From Pseudarthrobacter oxydans (lineage in GTDB: Bacteria > Actinomycetota > Actinomycetes > Actinomycetales > Micrococcaceae), in contig NZ_JABTYH010000018.1 of assembly GCF_013314975.1 (NCBI RefSeq), positions 18,020 through 82,019 of the forward strand: a stretch of DNA of 64,000 nt. Direction: 5' to 3'. The notes beneath the pieces were generated by a model. The model saw nothing but the letters and a program-made list of their open reading frames with translations. It was not told where the DNA came from and did not search any database. Positions 43,644 to 55,639 of the stretch are shown in pieces (position 1 is the stretch's first letter; every line of letters starts with the position of its first letter). Made by a program: the position numbers and the translations under genes.

Positions 43644-45141
43644 TCACGCGCGGACGCGGAGGAAGCGCTCCAAGGCGTCCTCTCCCGGCGACTGGGCAGT
43701 GTGCAGGAAATCCGCCGTACCTAGCTTCAGCTGGCTCGGCCAGTGGGGTGGTTCCCAGTCCTGGTGTTCGCTTTTGTAGTGGCGACCGGTGGGTGAGGTC
43801 CAGCCGGGTGGTTGGTTTTTGGTGGCTGGTGTTGGTTTCCAGCCGCTGGTGTGCCGGAGTTTGTGGTGTTTCGGGCAGGGCTGTCCCAGGTTGCTGATCC
43901 CGGTGGTCCCGCCGTGGTGCCAGGCGACGAGGTGGTCTGCCTCGTTGTCGAGGGAGTTGTTGCTGCAGCCGGGGAAGGGGCATTTGCCGTCCCTCAGCCT
44001 GAGCCAATTCCGCATGGCCTTGGTGACCCGGTAGCTGGTGCGCCCAATTTCCAGTGGTGCCCCGTCCCGCGGGTCGACCAGGACGCGGTGAAAGGAGTCT
44101 GCTCCGTGTGCAACCAGGTTTCGTGCCATGGACGGCGGAACGGGGCCGAACCCGTCCAGCACCGCCGGCTCCTCCGTGAGGCCCATCAACGAGAACACCG
44201 GCACGGTGACCAGGACCTGGGCCCGGATCCCCGGGGAAAGCAGGCCAGCACCGGTTCCTGCACCGGCTCCGTCGCTGTCGCTTGCTTCCTCGCCGTTACC
44301 TGCACTGTTGTCTGCATGGAAGGTTGCACTGGTTCCGCTGGTGAGGATGGCTTCGGCGAATTTGTCGGTCCGGAGTTGGGTGAGGGTGCGGGGTTCGTTG
44401 GGTCCTTGTGCGGCCCGCGCGAGGGCGTTAAGGCGGTTCCAGCCTGCCATGGCCTGGTCGGCGGGGAGGCAGGCCGAGAGCCAGGCCATGCCGTCCTGGT
44501 CCGGCCGGTATTCCACGCGCCGTTCAGCAACCCCCTTGGCATGGCGCTTTTCAATGGATTCGGCGTGGTGGCGGTTCACGCCAGGTCCGGGCTTTGTGCC
44601 GGAGCCGGTGCGCCGGCATTTCGCCGATTGCTGCGGCGGTGGGCGGTTTAGGGACGGACGGGTCGAGGAAGTGGGCTTCCAAGGCGACGACCCCGGCCGG
44701 GTCCAGGGTTGCGGCCTCGTCAACCATGACCAGGGCGTGCTGCCAGGAGATCGTCCCGGACTGCAATGCCGATAACGTCCGCGGCAACTCCTTGGTCAGC
44801 GCGTGGGATACGGACAGGAACGTACCCGCTGCCCGGTGTCCGAGAGCCAAAAGGCAGCCGATTTCCGCCGCGACAGCCATCTCCTGCGCCTGCACCGGCA
44901 TATCCGGCGCTATGGCTTGGGCGCTGTCCGCATACTTCACGGCAGCACGGGCCTTCAGGCCTGCGAAACCGGCCTCCACCTCCCGCACCCCGGCAAGGAT
45001 GTCCAGGCTCCCCTCCGCCAGCCCGGCCAACGGATCGGCAGCAGAGAACGGCTCCGAACCACACCCGTCCACCTCAGCGTTGAGCACGGCAAGGGCGGCC
45101 CTGATATCCGCAAACGCCCTCGCCACCGCTTCGCTGCCCAT
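43644..45141 (-). pseudogene. DUF222 / HNH endonuclease-signature gene, frameshifted
   Basis: The N-terminal DUF222 part (from ATG 45141, beginning MGSEAVARAFADI) ends early at WREPPPRRIH, while the rest continues in another frame from NRHHAESIEKRHAKG. Removing one C near 44573-44574 joins them as WRERHHAESIEKR, the normal family sequence. The C-terminus holds an intact HNH motif (GKCPFPGCSNNSLDNEADHLV then PKHHKLRH, with zinc-type Cys). DUF222-HNH genes occur in many copies in Arthrobacter and may be selfish; their role is unknown. The break is real decay or a base error. Confidence 0.8.
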
Positions 45142-45198
45142 AAACCCATCCTGCCAAGGGGGTCCGACAATAAGCCGGGAACCGGGCCGGCACACGAA

Positions 45199-45233
45199 AA
45201 ACCGGGGGCCGCCTGTTCGGCGGCCCCCGGTTT
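45199..45233 (-). terminator. Rho-independent terminator of the BCCT-purU-dmg operon
   Basis: A perfect 15-bp stem (45199-45213 with 45219-45233) with a five-base loop and a T run on the minus strand, 29 bases after the dimethylglycine oxidase stop. The plus side also has TTT, so it may work both ways. Confidence 0.9.
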
Positions 45234-45261
45234 CCGATGACAAGTACGGACAGGTTCCGGG

Positions 45262-48722
<3,461 letters not shown>

Positions 48723-48725
48723 GGT

Positions 48726-50651
48726 CTACTCCTGGTTCTTTGCGGGGGCTGGGGTGTCAGCGGCGGAAGCGGCGCACGGGCCGTCCTCTGAACAGTGCTG
48801 ATCACATTGGTGCTGGGTCACGAGATCGAACTGGACGCCGCCGTGCTGGTCCACTCCGGTCCGGATGGCGCGTTCCACCACCGAGTCGGCGAGCCGCCGC
48901 CGCAGGGACAGCGGGTCCCGGCGCAGGTCCTTGACCAGGGCGAAGCAGAGCAGCAGCATGACCAGCACGAACGGCAGGGCTGCCACGATGGTGATGCGCT
49001 GCAGCCCGGAGAGCGCCTCCGAGGGCTTGTCGCCTCCGGCGAGCAGCATCACGGCCGCCACGGCGCCGGTGAGCAGGCCCCAGAAGATGACCAGCCCTCG
49101 TTTTGGTTCGGCAGAACCGTTGGAGCTGAGGGAAGACATCACCAGTGACGCCGAGTCGGCGCCGGTGACAAAGAAGATTCCCACCAGGACCATGGCCAGG
49201 ACAATGACTGCTCCGGTCAGCCAGCCCGGCATGGCCAGGTTGTTGACGAGGTCGAACAGTGCTCCGTCGAAGTCGATGGACGGTGCGCCGTCAGACATGG
49301 CCACCAGCCCTGGCTGGCCGGCCTGGTCCGCTTTCTCCTGGACCTTGAACGCGGCCCCGCCGAAGATGCCGAACCAGATGACACTGACAACGCTGGGGAC
49401 CAGCAGGACGCCGGTAACGAACTGCCGGATGGTGCGGCCGCGGCTGATCCGGGCGATGAACATGCCTACGAAAGGCGTCCAGGACACCCACCATGCCCAG
49501 TAGAAGATGGTCCAGCCGGACATCCAGGTGCGAAGGGCCTCGTCACCGACCGCCTCGGTGCGGGAGGACATTTCGGCCAGATCCCGGGCGTAGTCCCCCA
49601 CTGCGGCAGGGATGAGGTTAAGGATGAAGAGCGTGGGGCCGGCGATGAAGACGATGAGTGCCAGGACCACGGCCAGGACCATGTTGATGTTGGACAGCCA
49701 CTGGATGCCGCGGCTGATGCCGGACACTGCCGAGGCCACAAAGCAGGCGGTCAGGACGGCCACAATGGCCACGAGCACGGGCGTGCCCACCTCGCCCATC
49801 CAGCCGTTTGAGCTCAGCCCGCTGCCGATCTGCAGCGCGCCAAGTCCCAGGGAGGCCGCCGTGCCGAACAGCGTGGCGAAGATCGCCAGGATGTTGATGA
49901 ACTTTCCTACCGGCCCTTCCACCGTCCTGATGCCGAACAGGGACGTGAAGGCCGCGGAGATCAGTTGCCTGCGCCCCAGGCGGTAGGTGCCGTAGGCCAT
50001 GGCGATTCCTACGACGGCGTACATCGCCCAGGGATGCAGGGTCCAGTGGAAGATGGAGGTGGCCATGGCTGTCTGGATGGCAGCGGGCGTCCGGCCGTCC
50101 ACGGTGCCCGGCGGTGGGGCGATGTAGTGGTACAGCGGCTCGGCCACGCCGTAGAACATCAGGCCGATGCCCATGCCGGCGGCGAACATCATGGCGATCC
50201 ACGAGACCGTCCGGAATTCGGGGCGTTCCCCGTCCTTGCCCAGCGGGATGTTGCCCCATTTTCCGAGGGCCAGCCAGAGGACAAAGACGACGAACAGCGA
50301 GGCCAGCACCATAAAAAGCCAGCCGGTGTATTCCATCACCCAGTCCAGCGCGACGGTTGAGGTTGCAGCCAGGCTGTCCCGGCCCAGGAAACCCCAGGCC
50401 ACGAACGCGAGGGCCAGGATGCCGGTGATGCCGAAGGTGGCCTTGTCGAGGGTGAGCTTACGGTTCCGGCGCTCCGCCACGGCCTGCTCGGCCTTGGTCT
50501 GGCGGAGTTCCTGCATGATCTGCTGGGTGTCCTCCGCGTCGAGTGCGTCGTGGGCGGAAGGAGAGTTCTCCGGCGCAGGTGGAACGAGCTTGGGCTCCTC
50601 CTGCTCAAGGGGGGAATGGGCATCCGGGCGGATGTCGCTGTTCAAAGCCAT
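48726..50651 (-). CDS. BCCT family transporter (glycine betaine type)
   Basis: A 641-residue sodium- or proton-coupled carrier with 12 membrane helices between about residues 75 and 560. The substrate-binding Trp-rich segment WAWWVSWTPFVGMFIARISRGRT and MFAAGMGIGLMFYGVAEPL identify the family. The long N-terminal tail is acidic and charged, and the C-terminal tail has a Cys/His-rich end (QHQCDQHCSEDGPC), which is unusual. Its operon with purU and dimethylglycine oxidase suggests betaine or dimethylglycine uptake for growth rather than osmotic protection. Confidence 0.92.
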   Translation of the reverse strand: MALNSDIRPDAHSPLEQEEPKLVPPAPENSPSAHDALDAEDTQQIMQELRQTKAEQAVAERRNRKLTLDKATFGITGILALAFVAWGFLGRDSLAATSTVALDWVMEYTGWLFMVLASLFVVFVLWLALGKWGNIPLGKDGERPEFRTVSWIAMMFAAGMGIGLMFYGVAEPLYHYIAPPPGTVDGRTPAAIQTAMATSIFHWTLHPWAMYAVVGIAMAYGTYRLGRRQLISAAFTSLFGIRTVEGPVGKFINILAIFATLFGTAASLGLGALQIGSGLSSNGWMGEVGTPVLVAIVAVLTACFVASAVSGISRGIQWLSNINMVLAVVLALIVFIAGPTLFILNLIPAAVGDYARDLAEMSSRTEAVGDEALRTWMSGWTIFYWAWWVSWTPFVGMFIARISRGRTIRQFVTGVLLVPSVVSVIWFGIFGGAAFKVQEKADQAGQPGLVAMSDGAPSIDFDGALFDLVNNLAMPGWLTGAVIVLAMVLVGIFFVTGADSASLVMSSLSSNGSAEPKRGLVIFWGLLTGAVAAVMLLAGGDKPSEALSGLQRITIVAALPFVLVMLLLCFALVKDLRRDPLSLRRRLADSVVERAIRTGVDQHGGVQFDLVTQHQCDQHCSEDGPCAASAADTPAPAKNQE

Positions 50652-50768
50652 GTCAAGTCCTTTGGTTTGAATTCATGGGCTGGCGCAGTGCTCCGGCGTC
50701 CCCAAGCCGGGCGGAGGATCTGGTGCTTCCTGTCATTCAGTAAGCAGAATCAGCTTTGCTGTGAACGG

Positions 50769-50783
50769 TGCGGTTGTTCCGCA
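50769..50783. promoter_or_regulatory. Inverted repeat TGCGG-N5-CCGCA upstream of the BCCT operon
   Basis: TGCGGTTGTTCCGCA has perfect 5-bp arms, 118 bases before the BCCT start, within the 259-bp gap that must hold the operon promoter. An IclR or LysR regulator encoded nearby could bind it. Confidence 0.4.
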
Positions 50784-50910
50784 AGGATCAACGCGTCTCG
50801 CAATAAGCAACAGAGTGGCCCGGGCCAATCTCGCGTGTCAAGGATTTTCCGAATTCTTAAGCCCTATTTCGGGGGCTCGGCTGCGCCTTGACCGTGGTCC
50901 GGGAACAGGG

Positions 50911-52326
50911 TCAGGCATCGATCACCAGGTCCGTCTGCGCGGTGGAGCAGCAGGGCAGGAACTTGCCTGCAGCGATTTCCCGTGCCCGGATCCCGCCCTG
51001 GTGGTTCATCTCGACTTCCCCGGAAAGCTTGACGACCTTGCAGGAGCCGCACATCCCTTCCTTGCAGTTCGCGCCAATCCTGACTCCAGCACGCTGGGCC
51101 ACCTCGAGGATGCGCTCGCTTGGGTCGATCCGGACATTGATGCCGGTACGCGTGAAGGACATGGTGAGGCTGCCTGTTCCCACCGTGTCAAAGCTCGAGG
51201 CGTCAGGGGAGCCGGCGTCCGGCTCGCCGCCCGGGCTGTCGGCGGAGGGGCCTGGGCCGGGCGCCTCCGGGTCGACGATTTCCAGCGGCATCCCGGAGGC
51301 CTGCAGGGTTCCGTCGGCGTCGTAGCCAGGCTCGTAGAGGCCGAACGCGGCCGGCTGGCTTTCAAAGTAGTCCTCGGCGGATTCGGCGATCTCCTCAGCG
51401 ATCTCCTCCGCAACGTCGGCTGCAAGCGCCACCTCCGCCTGGTATTCAAGGAGCGTCTGGCGGTCTCCCGAGAAGAACTCCATGTAGATGGAAGTGTCAT
51501 CGACACCGACCTTCCCGAGGAGCCCGGTGGCGGTGTTCAGGTAACCCTCAGGACCGCATGCGTACACCTGGCGGCCGTTGGCGTCCGGGGCCACCTCCTC
51601 GAGCATGGCCGCCGTCAGCCTTCCGCTGAGCCCTTCCCACCCCTCCGGTACCCTGCGGTCGCCCAGGGAGTAGTGGACCTTGACGCGTGAGTCCACGGAG
51701 GCGATGTAGGCCAATTCCCGGTGGAAGGCAAAGCCGCCGGCATCCGAGCCATGGTAGAGCACCACAACATCGGCGTGTCCGGGCAGGGAGTGGATGGTCC
51801 GCACCATGGACATGATGGGAGTAATGCCTGCGCCGGCGGCAAGCAAGAGGTACCGTGCCCGCCGGTCTGCATCAGGCAGGTGGAATGCTCCCACCGGTCC
51901 GAGCATCTCTAGGACGGTGCCGGGTTTGACGTTCTCGTGCACCCATGGCGAGACCAGGCCCGTGGGGTCACACTTGACGGTGATGCTGAAGGTCCACGGC
52001 TGGGTGGGCGAACTGGACAGCGAGTAGCTGCGGTCCGCTGGCTCCTGGTCTTCGCCATTCACGGGAAATGCGACGTTCACGTACTGGCCCGCACGGAACG
52101 CCAGGGGCGCACCGTCACAGCGGCGGAACACGAAGGTCATCATGCCGCCGGCCTCGGGGACCGTCTCGACGCATTCGGCCATAAACTCCTGCGGATGCCA
52201 TGGGCCCAACGCTCGGGCTGCCCGGGCGGGCGTCTCGGTGCTTCCCATCACCCTGTTCCACGGCATCTCAAGACCCCGGATACGCTGTGGTTCCTGGATT
52301 GCCGTTTCAGTGAGGAGTTCAATCAT
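50911..52326 (-). CDS. gbcB: Glycine betaine monooxygenase reductase (GbcB-like)
   Basis: Passes electrons from NAD(P)H to the Rieske oxygenase encoded 4 bases upstream. The 471-residue protein has an FAD domain with RSYSLSSSP near 100, an NAD domain with GAGITPIMSM and ACGPEGYL, and a C-terminal plant-type ferredoxin with Cys ligands in CKEGMCGSC and a late PCCS. Between them (about 290-385) lies an acidic, then Pro/Gly/Asp-rich linker that seems to be about 100 residues longer than in the Pseudomonas GbcB I know. Its start overlaps the end of the oxygenase gene, so the two are translated together. Confidence 0.85.
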   Translation of the reverse strand: MIELLTETAIQEPQRIRGLEMPWNRVMGSTETPARAARALGPWHPQEFMAECVETVPEAGGMMTFVFRRCDGAPLAFRAGQYVNVAFPVNGEDQEPADRSYSLSSSPTQPWTFSITVKCDPTGLVSPWVHENVKPGTVLEMLGPVGAFHLPDADRRARYLLLAAGAGITPIMSMVRTIHSLPGHADVVVLYHGSDAGGFAFHRELAYIASVDSRVKVHYSLGDRRVPEGWEGLSGRLTAAMLEEVAPDANGRQVYACGPEGYLNTATGLLGKVGVDDTSIYMEFFSGDRQTLLEYQAEVALAADVAEEIAEEIAESAEDYFESQPAAFGLYEPGYDADGTLQASGMPLEIVDPEAPGPGPSADSPGGEPDAGSPDASSFDTVGTGSLTMSFTRTGINVRIDPSERILEVAQRAGVRIGANCKEGMCGSCKVVKLSGEVEMNHQGGIRAREIAAGKFLPCCSTAQTDLVIDA

Positions 52327-53627
52327 GCCAAGTGCTCCTGCACGCGCTGTACGTACCAGTTGATGAATGCCTCCACCTGGTATTCGCTCTTCATGTAGGG
52401 GCCCGGCTCGTAGGCGGGGCTGCCGGCACCCTGCTGGCAGAGCTCCACGAATGCCTTGTCCTGCAGATTGGTTTGCTTCCAGGTGTAAGTGAGCTTTTCC
52501 AGGTCGTAGTCGACGCCTTCCACGGCGTCGTCAGCCACCAGCCATGTGGTGCGCACGAGGCTTTGGTGCTCGTTGATGGGGAAGACACCGAACGTGATGA
52601 CGTGGTCGCCCAGGAAATGGAACCAACTGTTGGGCTGCAGGTGCATGGAGCAGCGGCCAAGGCGGAAGTCGGGCAAGTCGCCGAGCAGCTTCTTGGAAAG
52701 CCTGCGCCCGTCGGCAGAGAACGATTCGCCCTCTCCATCGAGTGATTCCCGTGAGATGCGGAGTCCCGCGATGCGGGTGTCAAGCTGCTCGACCACCTCG
52801 TAAGGAAGGCCATAGCGGCGGCAACGCTCCTCGAGGGAGGACTGGGCTTCCTTGTTCCGGTTCCACACTTCCTCAAGGTGGGGCGGGATAAGGCCCTCCG
52901 TCAGGCCCCAGGTGGGGAAGAGGGAGCAGGCGAGCTCGGGGTGGCCGTCACAGTGGTAGCACTCACGGTTGTTCTCCATGACGAGCTTCCAGTTGCCCTC
53001 TTCGATGATGTTCTGCTGGTAGGCGATCTTTGTCTTCGAGAGATCGTGGGGCGCCAGGTAGGGCTCGAAGATTTTCGCGGTTTCGTCGAAGTCCGTTGGC
53101 GGTTCATCCGCGATGCAGACGAAGATGAGTCCGGCGACCTCGCGTCCGTGGGCGCGCTTGAGGCCGAAGCAGCTCTTGTCGAACTTCGTTTCCCCCGGAG
53201 CGGAGGCATGGATCAGATTTCCCTCCGGCGAGTAGGTCCACGAGTGGTAGCCGCACACCAGGTTTCCGGTTGACCCTGCAGCGTCAGTCAGGACGCGGGC
53301 GCCGCGGTGGCGGCATACGTTGTGCAGGACGTTCACGCCGCCGTCGTCGTTGCGCAGCACAATCAGGGAGTAGGGCCCGTAGTCGACGGTGACGTAGTCA
53401 CCCGGCTCGGGCAGCTCGGCGGTGCTGGCTGCAAAGATCCAGTGCTGCCCGAAAATGGCCTCCATGTCCACCTTGAAGATCGAGGCATCAGTGTAGAAGG
53501 GGGCGTCGAGGGAGTAGCCGGTGCGACGGAACTCAAACAACGCGGTGATCTCGGCCAGCTGCTCGGCAGGCAATGATGCAGCGATTTTTCCGCGTGAATT
53601 GAGGGGCACGTTCACTGAAGCAGTCAT
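52323..53627 (-). CDS. gbcA: Glycine betaine monooxygenase, Rieske oxygenase component (GbcA-like)
   Basis: Removes a methyl group from glycine betaine, giving dimethylglycine and formaldehyde. The 434-residue protein has a Rieske 2Fe-2S centre with Cys105, His107, Cys125 and His128 (CRHRG and CGYHSW). The mononuclear iron site lies around NNRECYHCDGHPEL. GGGAGGAAACCC before ATG 53627 fixes the start; the longer frame runs over the promoter. Other quaternary-amine oxygenases (carnitine, stachydrine) are close, but the dimethylglycine oxidase nearby supports betaine. It is divergent from a LysR gene. Confidence 0.87.
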   Translation of the reverse strand: MTASVNVPLNSRGKIAASLPAEQLAEITALFEFRRTGYSLDAPFYTDASIFKVDMEAIFGQHWIFAASTAELPEPGDYVTVDYGPYSLIVLRNDDGGVNVLHNVCRHRGARVLTDAAGSTGNLVCGYHSWTYSPEGNLIHASAPGETKFDKSCFGLKRAHGREVAGLIFVCIADEPPTDFDETAKIFEPYLAPHDLSKTKIAYQQNIIEEGNWKLVMENNRECYHCDGHPELACSLFPTWGLTEGLIPPHLEEVWNRNKEAQSSLEERCRRYGLPYEVVEQLDTRIAGLRISRESLDGEGESFSADGRRLSKKLLGDLPDFRLGRCSMHLQPNSWFHFLGDHVITFGVFPINEHQSLVRTTWLVADDAVEGVDYDLEKLTYTWKQTNLQDKAFVELCQQGAGSPAYEPGPYMKSEYQVEAFINWYVQRVQEHLA

Positions 53628-53787
53628 GGGTTTCCTCCCGGGAGGCATGGGTAGTGGGTGTTGCGTGTTGACCAGGGGTGCGGGGGTGGTACCGGCAGTG
53701 GTCGATGTACTCGTTGTCATGAGATTAGGGTCACAACTGCTGCAAGAAAAGCGCAAAACTTTGAAGATTACCGTGCAGAATAAATGC

Positions 53788-54720
53788 ATGATTGACGCGC
53801 GACTCATCACGCTCCGCGTATTCGCCCGGTGCGGCACGGTAGGCGCGACCGCGGAACTCACGGGCTATTCCCCCTCCGCCGTCTCCGCGCAGTTGCGGGA
53901 GCTCCAACGCGTACTCGGAATGCAACTGCTGACGAAAGACGGCCGGGGCCTGCGGCTTACCGCCACGGGACGTTTTCTCGTGGCGGGCTCGGATCCCCTC
54001 ATCGCCCAATGGGAGAGCCTGCGCGCCGCGGCCATGGAGGCCGGCGACCAGGTGCAGGCCCATCTTGGCCTCGGCGGATTCTCCTCTGCAGCCGCCCACT
54101 TGCTGGCGCCGCTGGCCGCCACCCTGCGCTCGACACACCCCTCGCTGGAGGTGCAGGTTCTTGAGGCTGAGCCTGCCCGCTGCTTCGACTTGCTGATTGC
54201 GGAACGGATCGACCTGGCAGTCATTGTCGCCATGCAGTCCGACAGTTATGGTGAGGACGATCCGCGCTTCGAGCAGAGAGTCCTGCTCGACGATCCACTG
54301 GACGTGATCATTCCCGGTGACCATCCGCTGGCATCACGGGAAACGGCGACGCTCGAAGAGCTGGCATCGGAACCCTGGATCACGGAGGCCGCCGGTTCCG
54401 CCTACCACTCCCTCTTCACCGCGGCCTTCACGGCAGTCGGGGTGACGCCGCGGATTGCCCACGAAGCCGTTGAATGGGAAACCCACATCGCCTTCGTGGG
54501 TGCCGGGCTGGGCGTAGGCCTGCTGCCCCGGCTTGCACCTTTGCATGGTGCCGAAAACGTGGTTCGGCTGCGCCTCACCGGCCGGGCGAAACCCACGCGC
54601 CGCATTGTCGCCGCGGTGCGCAGGGGCAGCATCGCCTCACCCCTGATCCAGGAGTCGCTCCGCATCCTGCAGGTTAACGCCAACCGGATCCTTACCGCCC
54701 GTCTCGAAGAGGATCTCTGA
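53788..54720 (+). CDS. LysR family transcriptional regulator
   Basis: A 310-residue regulator. The helix-turn-helix reads TLRVFARCGTVGATAELTGYSPSAVSAQL (shown in parts: TVGATAELTGYSPSAVS), and the periplasmic-binding-type effector domain fills about 90-295. It is divergent from gbcA with 160 bp between, the classic position for a LysR activator of the adjacent operon. The inducer may be betaine or dimethylglycine (inference). ATG 53788 gives the standard family start just before the first helix. Confidence 0.9.
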   Translation: MIDARLITLRVFARCGTVGATAELTGYSPSAVSAQLRELQRVLGMQLLTKDGRGLRLTATGRFLVAGSDPLIAQWESLRAAAMEAGDQVQAHLGLGGFSSAAAHLLAPLAATLRSTHPSLEVQVLEAEPARCFDLLIAERIDLAVIVAMQSDSYGEDDPRFEQRVLLDDPLDVIIPGDHPLASRETATLEELASEPWITEAAGSAYHSLFTAAFTAVGVTPRIAHEAVEWETHIAFVGAGLGVGLLPRLAPLHGAENVVRLRLTGRAKPTRRIVAAVRRGSIASPLIQESLRILQVNANRILTARLEEDL

Positions 54721-54797
54721 GCGCTGCCTGCGCGCGGAATCACAGCGTTTGGCAGCCTCCCAATCCTCCCTGTGGACCCCGGCGGGACCCCGCCGCA

Positions 54798-55604
54798 CTA
54801 CCGCCGGGTGTAGCCCATCCTTGCACTCACCTGGAGGCCTGCATCCTTGAGGCCTTCTGCCAGTCCCGGCTCCTTCTCCGGATCGAAACGGAAGGCCGGC
54901 CCGGAGATGCTGATGGCGCCAATGACGGTTCCCAGGTGGCTGTACACCGGCACGGACATCGAGTTGATTCCGATTTCGAATTCCTCCCGGGTCACGGCAT
55001 AGCCGTCCCGGGCCACGGTGATCAACTCGGTTTCAAGGTCTTTGCGGTTGGTGATGGTACGCGGGGTCCGCGCCGGCAGCCCCGTCTCCGTCAGGATCCG
55101 GTCCCGGTCATCCGCTGAAAGTGCCGCCAACAGGACTTTGCCGCTGGAGGTGGCGTGCAGCGGGGTCAGGCTGCCCACCCAGTCATACGTGGCCAGTGTT
55201 GACGGCCCCATCGCCTGGTCTACGTTCACGGCATAGTTGGAGCGCAGCACGGCGAGGTTCACTGTCTCCTTGAACTGGTCCGCCAGGGCCTCCATGACCG
55301 GACGGGCCTCCCGCACCAGGCTCAGGCGCCCGGGGATGGAGCTTGCCAGCCGGAGGATGCCGAAGCCCAGCTGGTACTTTCCGCGCTCACTGTTCTGGTG
55401 GACCATCTCCCGGCTCACCAATGAGCCGAGCAGCCGCGACACAGTGGATTTGTGGATCCCCATTTCCTCGGCAATGTCGCTCACGCCGGCGTGGCCGTCC
55501 CGCGCCAGGATCTCAAGGACCGCGAGGGCACGGTCCACGGACTGGACGCCGCCGTGGCCCGCTTCAGCATCGACGTCGGGTTCGCGCTCATTGTTCGAAG
55601 CCAT
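54798..55604 (-). CDS. IclR family transcriptional regulator
   Basis: A 268-residue regulator with a winged helix-turn-helix at about 20-80 (VSDIAEEMGIHKSTVSRLLG) and an IclR effector domain in which NSMSVPVYSHLG and ISISGP are typical. It lies 35 bp downstream of the LuxR-type gene on the same strand, so the two are likely cotranscribed, and it converges on the LysR gene. It probably controls some of the betaine or one-carbon genes around it. ATG 55604 is used; a TTG five codons earlier is possible. Confidence 0.9.
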   Translation of the reverse strand: MASNNEREPDVDAEAGHGGVQSVDRALAVLEILARDGHAGVSDIAEEMGIHKSTVSRLLGSLVSREMVHQNSERGKYQLGFGILRLASSIPGRLSLVREARPVMEALADQFKETVNLAVLRSNYAVNVDQAMGPSTLATYDWVGSLTPLHATSSGKVLLAALSADDRDRILTETGLPARTPRTITNRKDLETELITVARDGYAVTREEFEIGINSMSVPVYSHLGTVIGAISISGPAFRFDPEKEPGLAEGLKDAGLQVSARMGYTRR

Positions 55605-55639
55605 GACTAATACTCTCAAGTAGCTTGCGCCGCGTGAAA

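Noticed and set aside
50652..50910. Glycine riboswitch before the BCCT-purU-dmg operon
   Set aside because: No tandem aptamer-like conserved blocks were visible. Only an inverted repeat was found.
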